From positions 62,001-126,000 of the forward strand of contig JBQTIB010000024.1 of the NCBI GenBank assembly GCA_052389435.1: 64,000 nucleotides of DNA. Direction: 5' to 3'. The notes under the pieces were generated by a model. It saw only the letters and a list, made by a program, of their open reading frames with translations, was not told where the DNA came from and ran no database searches. Both the position numbers and the translations under genes were made by a program. Below are positions 43,240 through 51,905 of this stretch, one piece after another. Origin of the DNA: JBQTKD01 sp052389435 (GTDB lineage Bacteria; Actinomycetota; Actinomycetes; Sporichthyales; Sporichthyaceae). Within the stretch, counting starts at the first letter, position 1. Every line of letters starts with the position of its first letter.

Positions 43240-43611
43240 CTACGTACGCCTGATGCAGAGCTCGGTCAGATCGACGGGTCGGTCGTCTCTGTCGCGTTCG
43301 CATCGCAGGGGAATTCGGGAAGCGGCCCACGGGCGCGCTGGGGCGCTTGCCTCCGGTGCCGTCGTGTCGAACGAGGACACCGACATGCGCCGCGATTCGA
43401 GGGGATCGCTGTGTTCGAGGTGGGGATGATCGGCCGTCGACCAACCGTGGCTGTCGTGGACGTGATGGGCGGCGAGCGGGGCCAGCGAGTCCGAGCCGTA
43501 CGTCGCCGAGATTGCAACAGTGCGATCGGGATGCCCGCCGTGCGCCTGGGCGTGCCCCAACGGAATCGAGACCCCCAGGACCACGACCAGCATGGCGACC
43601 AACCGCAGCAC
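43240..43611 (-). CDS. Small exported His-rich protein, DUF6153-like (third copy)
   Basis: This protein of about 123 residues has a signal-like segment (LRLVAMLVVVLGVSIPLGHAQA) and a His-rich middle (HGGHPDR, AHHVHDSHGWSTADHPHLEH). It ends DLTELCIRRT, similar to the ending DLRSLCVQRV of the protein at 12382-12828. This suggests a dispersed family of small secreted His-rich proteins across the island. The start is uncertain: GTG at 43611 or the ATG at 43593. No function is assigned. Confidence 0.5.
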   Translation of the reverse strand: MLRLVAMLVVVLGVSIPLGHAQAHGGHPDRTVAISATYGSDSLAPLAAHHVHDSHGWSTADHPHLEHSDPLESRRMSVSSFDTTAPEASAPARPWAASRIPLRCERDRDDRPVDLTELCIRRT

Positions 43612-43682
43612 CCATCGGGCGCGTGGACCTTCGACGTCCAGACTGCGCCCGGGCTGGCCACCGCGAGAAGCTGGGCGCCGTT

Positions 43683-44576
43683 TCACGAGGCGGCGCTCGA
43701 TGCCCGTGGCTCGCGGAAGGGGCGCGACGGATATCCGGTGTCGAAGTGCATGTAGTCGGGGACGTCGATGTTCTGCCAGATCCATCCCTCGCCCGTGAAC
43801 AGGCGCCACGGCAGGCTGCCCTTGGTGACTACGCCGGGGCCGCGGCGGTCGGTGGCGTACTCGTCGCTGGGGGACCAGCACGTGCAGCGCAGGTCTTTCC
43901 ACGGGTTGCGAACGGGATTGACGTCGACGGCTCTGCCGTTGGCGTGGGGGGACGCCTTGACCGGGGCGTTGATCTGGTCGGGTTTGCGACAGTTGAAGGC
44001 CGAGGTGTTGTCGGCGCGCAGGCTCCGGTTGACGTCGCCGCCGTACTTCTCGACCGGTTCCATGCGGGTGATGGGGAACCCCTCGGCGTGGAGGCGGGAG
44101 AAGATCCGCACGACGCTGTCGGCGATGTCGCGGTGCACGATCAGCTGTCCGCGCTCGGTGTGTCCATCGAAGGTCACGAAGTTCAGTTCCACTCGACGCA
44201 GGTCGCTCCGCCCGACGGGGCAGCCGGGTCGCCAGGTGCCCGTCGCGACGATGCGCTCCCACTGCTGGTCGGGGATGCGTCTGATCGACGGGGCACGCAC
44301 CTCGGCGGCGGCGGCGGTTGGCTCGGGCGAGGCGGACGGCGTTGGCGGGGGAGTCGGCGCGGCCTGGGGAGTCGGCGCGGCCGGGGGAGCCGTCTTCGGA
44401 GGCAGGACCGACACCGTCGAGGTACCCGCCTGGGCGGGGTAGGACTGCGCGTCGGCGGCGCAGCCGTAGGCCCCGAAGCCCACGAGGGCGGACCCGGCGA
44501 CCAGGCCGACGAGCGCGCGGCGGCGACGGGCGTGCGCCCGGGAGCGCGGGGGAACGAGGAGCGGCCTGTGCACCAA
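43683..44576 (-). CDS. Exported M15-type peptidase (D-Ala-D-Ala carboxypeptidase-like)
   Basis: This 297-residue exported protein has a basic N-terminus, a hydrophobic segment (LVGLVAGSALVGFGAYGC), a Pro/Ala/Thr-rich linker and a peptidase domain. The catalytic zinc pattern is ASPHANGRAVDVNPVRNP (His and Asp ligands) and the final DVPDYMHFDTGYP with the third His. This is the M15/VanY-like C subgroup, which cleaves peptide bonds in peptidoglycan. The start is TTG 44576 or GTG 44573. It is on the same strand as the broken murJ gene, which ends about 90 bases downstream of the segment's start. Confidence 0.8.
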   Translation of the reverse strand: MVHRPLLVPPRSRAHARRRRALVGLVAGSALVGFGAYGCAADAQSYPAQAGTSTVSVLPPKTAPPAAPTPQAAPTPPPTPSASPEPTAAAAEVRAPSIRRIPDQQWERIVATGTWRPGCPVGRSDLRRVELNFVTFDGHTERGQLIVHRDIADSVVRIFSRLHAEGFPITRMEPVEKYGGDVNRSLRADNTSAFNCRKPDQINAPVKASPHANGRAVDVNPVRNPWKDLRCTCWSPSDEYATDRRGPGVVTKGSLPWRLFTGEGWIWQNIDVPDYMHFDTGYPSRPFREPRASSAAS

Positions 44577-44662
44577 TCTAGGTTACGAGGTAATGTAGAA
44601 ATACGGCGGTGGTTCGGCCATTCTGTGCCGTTCGTGTCACGCTGTTCGGGCCCCGGGGGCTA

Positions 44663-46318
44663 TCACGGGGAGTCCTCGGGGGCCGGCGCTCGGACGCGAA
44701 GCACCGCGCCCAGGTAGCCCGGGTGACGCAGCCTCAGCATCAGTGCATAACACGCCGGCAGCGCGACGAGCCCGGTACCGACCGACACCAGCGAGGCGCC
44801 GCGCCCGACGCCGAGCGCCGCCTCAGCCGCGGTCTCGATGCAGGCGAGCAGCACCGCAGCCGGAAGCACGCAGGCCACGGCGGGCCAGACGATCGTCGTC
44901 CAGTTCGTCGATTCCTGCGGGCGGAGCCGTCGATGCAATAGGCGCGCGGTTGCCGCCGCTCCCGCCAGCTACGCCACACCGTAGGCCCCTGCGATGCCGG
45001 CGACCGCCCAGCGCGGGGGAAGGGCCGCGTAGCACGCGAGCGACAGCACCGCGTGGAGACCGGTGACTCCGACGGTGAGCAGAAACGGCGTCCGTGCGTC
45101 GTCGAGGGCGTAGAAGGTTCGCACCAGCAGGTACTGGATCGAGAACGGGATCAGACCGATGCCGAAGGCCGACAGCATCCAGCCGATGGCGTAGGTGTCG
45201 GCCACGGTCATCTGTCCGTGCAGGAACACCACGGTGGCAACGTGCGGGCCGAGCGCGGCCAGGAACACGGCCGCCGGCACGATCAGTACGGCCGTGGCAC
45301 GCACGACGTCGACGAGTTCGTCCTGCAGCTGCCCGAGCGCGCCGCGTGCGGCGGCCCGACTCAGCCGCGGCAGAACCACCGTCAGCAGCGACACCGTGAT
45401 CACGGAGTGCGGCAGCAGCCACAGCAGGTGGGCGTTGCCGTAGGCGCTGTAGCCGACGCCGTAGTCGACGCCCTCCGTCGCCGCCCGCGCCGACGTGGCG
45501 GTGGACAACCTGGTCGTGAGCCAGTAGCCGATCTGCGTGACTACGACAACCGCGACCATCCATCCCGACAGGCCGACCAGCCGGCCCAGGCCGCCGCGTC
45601 GCCAGTCGAACCGTGCGCGCCATCGGAACCCGATCGAACGCAGGAAGGGCAGCAGGACCAAGGCCTGCACGGCGATCCCGGCGGTGGTCCCCAGCCCGAG
45701 CAGGCGGGCGTCGGCGGGATCCATGCCGGCCGCGTCGGTCGTCGTTTGGGCCAGAGCGAGGTACAGCGCGAACGTCGCGCCCACCACGACGTTGTTCAGG
45801 ACCGGTGCCCATGCCATCGGCCCGAAACGCCCGCGAGCGTTGAGGACCTGTCCGACGATCGTGAACACGCCGTAGAAGAAGATCTGCGGGAGGCAGTACC
45901 GGGCAAAGCTCACGGTGAGTTCGCGCTGGGCCCCGGAGAAGTTCGAGTAGAGGTCGACGATCGGCGGCGCCGCGAGCCAGGCTCCGGCCGTCGTCACCGA
46001 CAGAGCGACCAGGGTGGCCGTGAGCATCCGGTCGACGAAAGCGCGGCCGCCGTCGGGGTCGCGTTCCATGGCCCGCGTCAGTTGCGGCACGAACACGGCG
46101 TTGAGCGTTCCCCCGACGAGCAGGACGAACACGATGTTGGGGATCGTGTTGGCCACGTTGTAGGCGTCGGCGAGCAACGCCGAGCCCAGCGCCGCGGCGA
46201 CCAGCACGCTGCGCACGAACCCGGTGGCACGGGACACCAGCGTGCCCACAGCGACTGTCGCACCCGACCGGGCGATCGACCTCCCTGCCGGCCGGGTGGG
46301 GAAGCGTGGACCGATCAA
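44663..46318 (-). pseudogene. murJ: MurJ-like lipid II flippase with in-frame amber stop
   Basis: The 551-codon frame encodes a MurJ/MviN MATE-like protein: GATVAVGTLVSRATGFVRSV, LADAYNVANTIPNIVFVLL, GGTLNAVFVPQL and about 14 membrane helices. At 44969-44971 the codon after GIAGAYGVA is TAG. Reading past it stays in frame and continues LAGAAATARLLHRRL and then two further helices to a TGA at 44663. The natural codon was probably a Tyr codon. The protein as written loses the last ~100 residues. The start is TTG at 46318, with AAGGGG 7 bases upstream. It flips lipid-linked murein precursor when intact. Confidence 0.8.
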
Positions 46319-46672
46319 GCCCTGTCCCCTTCGAGTGGCACCCTGCCGCGACCGCGACGCGGCCCACTCTCCCAGCAAGCCGCCGTCACGTCGTGCCGTT
46401 CGAGCGCGCGGCGGGGCCGGCGTTGGGTCTGCCGACGGCGGGTGTCGGGGCGGGTGCTGCCGCTCGCGCGCGAAGACTCCTCGTCCCGGACTCGGTTCCC
46501 GGCGGCGAAGCCGGTTCGCAGGTTCACCTACGGCCAGCTCGCGCGCGAGCAGCGGACGTGACCGCGGCGCCCCGGCCACAGAGACGGGCGTGTCGGGCCA
46601 GGAGAACGACGCCGGCCCGCGGCGGTCCCGGTGGCATCCAGTCGCGAGGCCTCCGCCGGTATCCTGGACCGC

Positions 46673-46780
46673 GTGGACCCCGCCTACGTCGTCATCGCGC
46701 GCACGGCCCCGCCGGCGCTGCCGGCGGAGCGCGTGCGGTGGATCGCGCAGGACCTGCAGGCCCAGGTGTGGGCCGGGTGA
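46673..46780 (+). CDS. Possible 35-residue upstream protein
   Basis: A GTG-initiated frame encodes VDPAYVVIARTAPPALPAER and 15 further residues. Its TGA overlaps the GTG of the next gene (GTGA), the arrangement used throughout this element for coupled genes. TATCCT just upstream could be a -10 box. No homology is recognisable and the ribosome site is weak, so it may be a leader peptide or chance. Confidence 0.3.
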   Translation: MDPAYVVIARTAPPALPAERVRWIAQDLQAQVWAG

Positions 46781-47397
46781 TCGACCCCGGTCGGCAACGC
46801 TCGGCGGGGGAGTCGGCGCGGTCGCTTCGACTGCTTACGGCCGGGGTGGCCGCGGGGTTCGGCGTGCTGGGATGGCTCGGTGCGCAGGTCGCGACACTCG
46901 CGCTGCTCGGGCACGGTCACCTCGACGCGTCCGGTCACGGTTTCCGGCACGTGCACGGCTACGCGACCCCGACGGCACTCGCGGCGGCCGCGATGGTGGC
47001 CGCATGCCTGCTCGCGCTGAGCCTGCTGCCCGGGACCGGCCCCCGAGCCGACGGGGCGCGAACCCGCCCGTCCCTGCTGGTCGGCGTCGCCGCACCCGCC
47101 GCGGCCTTCGTGGCGCTGGAGGGCTTCGACGCCTTGATCACCGGTGCCGAGGTGGCCCACGCAGGGCGGGCGCTGGCCGTCGGGGTCGCGTGCCAGGCCC
47201 TGTTCGGGCTTGGCGCCGCTTATCTGGCTGCGACCTGCCGGGACCGCGCGCTGTCCCCGACGCCGGCAGGTGCACCGGTGGGCCTGCCGGCGCCGCGGCG
47301 GTCCCTGCCCCGCCCCGGCCACCGCGTTGCGACCTGCTCGGCCTGGCTCACCGGTCCGGCCGGGTCGCGGGCTCCGCCTCCGCTCGCCACACTCTGA
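46777..47397 (+). CDS. Multi-spanning membrane protein upstream of HupE/UreJ gene
   Basis: This 206-residue protein has about five hydrophobic segments (LLTAGVAAGFGVLGWLGAQVA, ALAAAAMVAACLLALSLLPG, LLVGVAAPAAAFVALEGFD, AVGVACQALFGLGAAYLAAT) and His residues in the first loop (GHGHLDASGHGFRHVHG). It is not assigned to a named family. The Ala/Pro/Arg-rich C-terminus is probably disordered. It precedes the HupE/UreJ-like gene by about 80 bases on the same strand, so a linked function in metal transport is plausible but unproved. Confidence 0.55.
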   Translation: MIDPGRQRSAGESARSLRLLTAGVAAGFGVLGWLGAQVATLALLGHGHLDASGHGFRHVHGYATPTALAAAAMVAACLLALSLLPGTGPRADGARTRPSLLVGVAAPAAAFVALEGFDALITGAEVAHAGRALAVGVACQALFGLGAAYLAATCRDRALSPTPAGAPVGLPAPRRSLPRPGHRVATCSAWLTGPAGSRAPPPLATL

Positions 47398-47479
47398 CGC
47401 TCCGTCGGTTTCGCGGCCAGCCGTACCCCCGCCATGCGGTGGCGCGCGCGTGGCCCCGGGTGAGAGGCATTCCTCAGTC

Positions 47480-48547
47480 ATGTCCGCACGTCCCGCGCGC
47501 TGTGCGCGCCTTCTCGTTCCACTGGCCGCCGTGGTCGCCGTCGTGGCCGGCGCCGGCCCGGCGGTCGCGCACGGCCTCGGCGACGACGTCGTCGGCAAAT
47601 CGGTCCCGGATTTCGTGTTCGTCGGCATCGAGCACATGCTGCTGGGCTGGGACCACCTGCTGTTCATCGTCGCGGTCGTCGTGCTCGCCGGAGCGCCGCG
47701 GCGAGCGGCGAAGTTCATCAGCCTGTTCGCCGCCGGGCACAGCCTGACCCTGATCGTCGCCACCCTCGCCGAGTGGCAGTTGAATCCCGATCTGGTCGAC
47801 GTCGTGATCGCGCTGAGCATCGTGTTCGTCGGGGTCGTCGGCGCACGCGGCGCCCCCTACCCGTGGCGTTTGTTCGGCGCGGGGGTCTTCGGGTTCGGCC
47901 TCGTGCACGGGCTCGGCCTGTCGACCCGGTTCCAGGAAACCGGGCTGCCCGACGACGGACTGCTCCCGCGGCTGATCGCGTTCAACGTCGGCATCGAGAT
48001 CGGGCAGCTGCTGGCGATCTCGGCGATCGTCCTGGTCGGGTTGTTGGCGCTGGACTTCTCCGGGCTGGCAGAACGGGCGCGGGCCCCCCACGTGCTGCGC
48101 CTGGTCAACCTGGCGGTGGTGGTGGTCGGGGTCGCCGCCGCGGGCGTCATGACCGCGCGCGCGGCCGAGGACCCCTACGCGGACCTGGTCGCCGGTAGCA
48201 CGGGCGGGTGCACGGTCCGTCAGGTCGAGGCGCCGGTGGTGCTCGAAGGCGAGCACCCGCCGAAGAACTTCTTCGCCCCGGGAGAGCGCTGGAAGCAGGA
48301 GGACTTCGGGCACGTCGTTGGCGACGACTTCGTCGTCGTTCGCTACCGCGACTCTCTCACCGAGGCGCAGTGGGCTCCGATCAAGGCGTTCGTCGAGAGC
48401 ACCGAGGGTGTCATTGCCGGATCGGTACCCGATCAGGCCGGCGCGCTGGAGGTCACCACCCAACGTCGCACGCTCAGTTGCGCGGAACTCGACACAGAGA
48501 CTGCCACGGCTTTCGGCCGGCTGTGGCTCAGCGAGCGGAAGGGGTGA
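47480..48547 (+). CDS. HupE/UreJ-like membrane protein with a C-terminal DUF3105-like domain
   Basis: The protein has 355 residues. A signal-like N-terminus ending AVAHGLGDD is followed by GIEHMLLGWDHLLFIV, FAAGHSLTLIVATL, LVHGLGLSTRF and FNVGIEIGQL, the conserved His-containing helices of the HupE/UreJ_2 family (nickel/cobalt-related permeases). The C-terminal ~130 residues (GCTVRQVEAPVVLEGEH, FGHVVGDDFVVVRYRDSL) are an extracytoplasmic domain resembling DUF3105. The ATG at 47480 is chosen because the signal peptide begins there. The metal is unknown, and nickel, cobalt or copper could be meant. Confidence 0.78.
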   Translation: MSARPARCARLLVPLAAVVAVVAGAGPAVAHGLGDDVVGKSVPDFVFVGIEHMLLGWDHLLFIVAVVVLAGAPRRAAKFISLFAAGHSLTLIVATLAEWQLNPDLVDVVIALSIVFVGVVGARGAPYPWRLFGAGVFGFGLVHGLGLSTRFQETGLPDDGLLPRLIAFNVGIEIGQLLAISAIVLVGLLALDFSGLAERARAPHVLRLVNLAVVVVGVAAAGVMTARAAEDPYADLVAGSTGGCTVRQVEAPVVLEGEHPPKNFFAPGERWKQEDFGHVVGDDFVVVRYRDSLTEAQWAPIKAFVESTEGVIAGSVPDQAGALEVTTQRRTLSCAELDTETATAFGRLWLSERKG

Positions 48548-48810
48548 GGCGGGCAGGAAGCGCTGATCGACCCGTGTGAGACGTCCTGACTCCAACCACC
48601 GGGTCGACGTTCTCGGTGCGGCGATGCACCGCTACACCTCCGACGGCGACCCAACCGGGTCTCTGCCCGACGCTCGCTGAACTGACGCGGCGTCAACTTG
48701 CGGTGAACGGCGAAGGGCACAGCGATCTCTGGATCCGTATCCCCGTCGCAAACGAACGACTGGGATGGGCGTTGTGACCGCGACACGGATCTCGGCCGAG
48801 TCGAGGCGGT
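48548..48810. other. Intergenic spacer before repeat copy B
   Basis: There is no gene of recognisable type in these 263 bases. Frames that cross it are Arg-rich and lack domain signals. It separates the end of the cargo from the second ParB leader. Confidence 0.4.
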
Positions 48811-49090
48811 GAACGAGCGCCCGGCCTGCGGCCGGGGATTCGGTCCGGCCTGCGGCCGGGCTCTGCCGTCGCGACCCCAGGGGTCGCGGGTGGCGGCCGC
48901 CTAACGCCCCGCGTCTCACGGTCAAGGGCACGCGGCCCAAGGCCCGGCGAAACCCCGCCTCCTCCGCTTCGCTCCCCCGTCGGGCTTTACCGGCCCTCGA
49001 GCCGCGCCTCCCTTGACCGCGAGCCTCGCGCGGGGCGTGTGGCAGGCGGAGCGGCAGGCCAGTGGGCCTGCCCGGCGCAACCGCCGCCAC
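48811..49090 (+). ncRNA. Structured leader B upstream of the ParB-like gene (candidate RNA element)
   Basis: It has the same architecture as leader A: CCCGGCC/GGCCGGG (48820-48836), CCGGCC/GGCCGG (48845-48859), CGCGACCC/GGGTCGCG (48870-48888), the long stem CGGTCAAGGG/CCCTTGACCG and the GGCAGGCC/GGCCTGCC hairpin. The third hairpin has GACCC/GGGTC where copy A has GCCC/GGGC, with pairing maintained on both sides, and the inner stem keeps a G-U pair. Function is unknown. Confidence 0.45.
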
Positions 49091-49500
49091 AAAGACGAAG
49101 GACGGGAACCCCCATGGCTCACAAGACCACCGCGACCGCCGAGGACTGTGCGGTGCTCGCACCCACGATCGAACTGCTCGACCCCGCCACCCTGCTCGTG
49201 GACCTCAACGTCCGTCACGACGCCCGCCTGGACCCGGCGTTCCTGGCCAGCGTCAAGGAACACGGCGTCCTCGTGCCGATCGTCGCCGTCCGCACCGCCG
49301 AGGGCGCGGTCCGGGTCCGGTTCGGACACCGGCGCACCCTCGCCGCCGTCGAGGTCGCCCGCCCGGTCGTGCCCGTCGTTCTGGTGGCCGACGAGGCCGC
49401 CGACGAAGCCGCGCAGGTCGAGCGGATCGTCGGGCAGTGGGCCGAGAACGAGCACCGCACGTCGTTGACCGCGGCCGAGCGGGTCGGCGCGCTCGCCCAG
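48811..49500 (+). repeat. Direct repeat copy B: ParB leader plus ParB N-terminus
   Basis: This is the partner of 9727-10410. It shares the structured leader and the first 129 codons of the ParB-like gene with many scattered substitutions, which shows that the duplication is not recent or was acquired from related elements. Here the gene continues intact. Confidence 0.9.
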
Positions 49501-50637
49501 CTCGCCGCCTTCGGCATCAGCCCCGCTCAGATCGCGAAGCGAACCAAGACCGGCCGAGCCGAAGTCGACGCCGCCCTCGCCGTCGCGGGCAGCGACCTGG
49601 CCAAGGCCGCGACCGTGCGCTACGACTTCCTCGACCTCGCGCAGGCCGCGACCGTCGCGGAATTCGAGTCTGAGGTCGAGGCGGTCAAGGCGCTGGTGGC
49701 GGCGGCGAAGAACGGACAGTTCGACCACGTCGCGCAGCGGCTACGCGACGAGCGAGCCGAGGCCGCCCGCCGGGCAGAGCTCGAACGGGAACTGACCGCC
49801 GCAGGCGTTCAGGTTGTTCCCGCACCCCGACACGGCGAGACGGTCAGGCCTCTCACCCACCTCGACGGCCCCGACGGCGAACCCCTCACCACGCAGGGAC
49901 ACCGAGACTGCCCCGGCCACGCCGCCTACGTCGGCCTCGTCCACGGCTGGATCGACCCCGCCACCGGCACACCGATCGTCGACGAAGACCACGGAGACGA
50001 GGACGCCGCCGCCGACCTATCGAACGACAAGGAGGCTGGGCGGGCGCAGGAGTGGGGTGCCTACGTCGCCGTGAGTTACGCCTGCACCGCACCGACCGCG
50101 CATGGACACCGCGACCGCTACGGCAACGACCGATCCACCCGCCCCCTGCCACGCGCCGACGAGATGGGCGAAGCCGAGCGGGAAGCCGCCCGCGAGGCCC
50201 GCCGCGAGGTCGTCGAGAACAACAAGGCGTGGGCCTCCGCCCAGAAGGTTCGCCGCGCGTGGCTGCAGAGCTTCGCCGCCCGCAAGACCCCGCCCAAGGG
50301 TGCCGCCGCTTTCGTTGCGGCCGCGCTCGCCACCGACGCCGAAATCGTCGCGGGCATGGGCGGCAACGCCCTGGCGGCCGAGGTGCTCGGCCTGCCCGCC
50401 GGCGGCTACGGCCGCAACACCGCACTGCAGGACCTGACCGCGCAGATCTCCGAGGCCCGTGCGCTCGTCGTCGTCCTGGTCCAGGTGCTCGCCGCGTACG
50501 AAGCCCGCGCCGACCGCGACGACTGGCGCCACCACCGTGCCCACACCGCCCGCTACCTCGGCTGGCTCACGGCCAACGGCTACACCCTCGCCGAGGTCGA
50601 ACAGCGCGCCTGCGGCGCGGCCACCGACGAGCACTGA
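49114..50637 (+). CDS. ParB-like protein, full length
   Basis: This 507-residue protein has an N-terminal ParB/Sulfiredoxin-like domain (VDLNVRHDARLDPAFLASV, GVLVPIVAVRT, VRFGHRRTLAAVEV at the position of the GERR nucleotide motif). A helix-turn-helix-like region follows (AAFGISPAQIAKRTKTGRAEVDAAL), then a long C-terminal part with coiled-coil stretches (QRLRDERAEAARRAEL, EAEREAAREARREV). It is larger than typical chromosomal ParB and is of the kind found on actinobacterial plasmids and ICEs. It may stabilise the element or regulate its genes. The ATG follows the structured leader. Confidence 0.88.
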   Translation: MAHKTTATAEDCAVLAPTIELLDPATLLVDLNVRHDARLDPAFLASVKEHGVLVPIVAVRTAEGAVRVRFGHRRTLAAVEVARPVVPVVLVADEAADEAAQVERIVGQWAENEHRTSLTAAERVGALAQLAAFGISPAQIAKRTKTGRAEVDAALAVAGSDLAKAATVRYDFLDLAQAATVAEFESEVEAVKALVAAAKNGQFDHVAQRLRDERAEAARRAELERELTAAGVQVVPAPRHGETVRPLTHLDGPDGEPLTTQGHRDCPGHAAYVGLVHGWIDPATGTPIVDEDHGDEDAAADLSNDKEAGRAQEWGAYVAVSYACTAPTAHGHRDRYGNDRSTRPLPRADEMGEAEREAAREARREVVENNKAWASAQKVRRAWLQSFAARKTPPKGAAAFVAAALATDAEIVAGMGGNALAAEVLGLPAGGYGRNTALQDLTAQISEARALVVVLVQVLAAYEARADRDDWRHHRAHTARYLGWLTANGYTLAEVEQRACGAATDEH

Positions 50638-50697
50638 CCTGCCCTGCCCGGCGTCGACCACCCGGCGCCGGGCACCGGGACCACGCCAACGAGGTAC

Positions 50698-51828
50698 TCA
50701 GCCGCTTCGTCGCCCTCCGCCGAGCTGCGGGCCTTCGACGCGGACCAGAGGGAACGGCGTCAGGAGGTGGCCGCCGTAACCTGTCGCCAACGCCGCCTGC
50801 AGCGCCTGGAGGCCGTTTGCACCCTGCAGGCCGAGGACCTCTGCCAACCGACGCACCGTCAGATAGTCGACGCCGCGTCCTTCGGCCGCGGCGACGGCGG
50901 CATCTACGTTCTCGCGCGCGATCCGCACTACCTCGGGGCCGACGAGTGGGGAGAGCTCGGCCGCCTTCGCACGCTCGTAGTCGAGTTCGCAGACCCCCAG
51001 CGTTTCTCGCATGACCTCGGCGGCCTCGTCCAGCGTCGTGGTTCCCTGCAGGAGGCGGGCCGGAGACTCGTTCCCCGCAAGGTAGGCGTCGACCGTCCAC
51101 ACCGAAGCAACCTCGTCGTCCAGCACGACGAAGTCACCCGCATCGCGGACCTCGACCGTTCCTCGCACCCCGCAAGCTGCGGCGGCGAACACCCCGGAGG
51201 CCTCCGAGGGATGCCAGGAGAACACCGCGCTCAGCGCAGCGATGCGGGCGGTGTCGACTGGTCGACACCGAAGCGCACCCAGACCTTCCAGTCGCGCGAG
51301 CACAACCCCCGGTTCTATCTCGCCGTCGACGCCCGGCCCGGCGACGGCGAGGCGGCAGGGCAGACGCGAGGCCGTGCAGGCGGCAAGCGCCATCAAGTCG
51401 GCCAGTGGGCTGCGAAGCCGAGGCTCGCCGCCCTGGGCGAGAACGTCACCCCCGACATCTAGCAGCACCAGTTCGTTTGCGCCGACGACGTCGACGACGT
51501 GCCGGATCTGGTCGGCCATCCCGGTCACGCCCGAGGAGCCATCCATTAAGAACAGTCGAGCGCCGAGCTCGTTGGCGAGCCGAGGCAACGTAGAGCCCGC
51601 CGGCGGCTGCATCGTGGTCGAGGCCACGACCTCCAGCGCTCCCGGGGCGTGCCGGCGCAGATCCGCGAAGTCGACAGCTACCCGCGGACCGGGCAGCGGG
51701 TCGACCAACAGACGGTCCCACGACCACGAAAGAACACACACTTCCCCACCCACGCCGAGAAGCGGAGCGAGCATTGCCGCGGCGATGGCGTCGCCACCGC
51801 CCCCCGCAGCAATCAACAGAGACCGCAC
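50698..51828 (-). CDS. DUF1152 family protein
   Basis: This 376-residue protein matches DUF1152: the N-terminal SLLIAAGGGGDAIAAAML (a glycine-rich nucleotide-binding-type loop), DLRRHAPGALEVVASTT, ELVLLDVGGDVLAQGGEPRL and AGPGVDGE. Family members are uncharacterised but have a Rossmann-like look. The gene is divergent from the GntR regulator, sharing a 77-base intergenic region that contains an operator-like sequence, so the regulator may control both. GTG at 51828 has GGGGACC upstream. Confidence 0.82.
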   Translation of the reverse strand: MRSLLIAAGGGGDAIAAAMLAPLLGVGGEVCVLSWSWDRLLVDPLPGPRVAVDFADLRRHAPGALEVVASTTMQPPAGSTLPRLANELGARLFLMDGSSGVTGMADQIRHVVDVVGANELVLLDVGGDVLAQGGEPRLRSPLADLMALAACTASRLPCRLAVAGPGVDGEIEPGVVLARLEGLGALRCRPVDTARIAALSAVFSWHPSEASGVFAAAACGVRGTVEVRDAGDFVVLDDEVASVWTVDAYLAGNESPARLLQGTTTLDEAAEVMRETLGVCELDYERAKAAELSPLVGPEVVRIARENVDAAVAAAEGRGVDYLTVRRLAEVLGLQGANGLQALQAALATGYGGHLLTPFPLVRVEGPQLGGGRRSG

Positions 51829-51877
51829 GGTCCCCAGCCTATGAGCACCCCGCTTGACGGTGCACGCTAAACTGGCC

Positions 51878-51893
51878 AGTGGTATAGGGCAGT
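51878..51893 (+). promoter_or_regulatory. GntR operator-like sequence at its own promoter
   Basis: AGTGGTATAGGGCAGT lies 13 bases before the gntR start and overlaps a TATAGG box. It matches the arm AGTGGACTATGCCACT of the inverted repeat at 52796 at 12 of 16 positions. ACTGGCCAGT just upstream is a separate 10-bp palindrome. Confidence 0.5.
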
Positions 51894-51905
51894 TGCGGAG
51901 GTGTA

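Noticed and set aside
9727..49500. Composite transposon explanation for the 39-kb cargo
   Set aside because: The repeats contain no transposase or inverted ends, so homologous recombination is more plausible.
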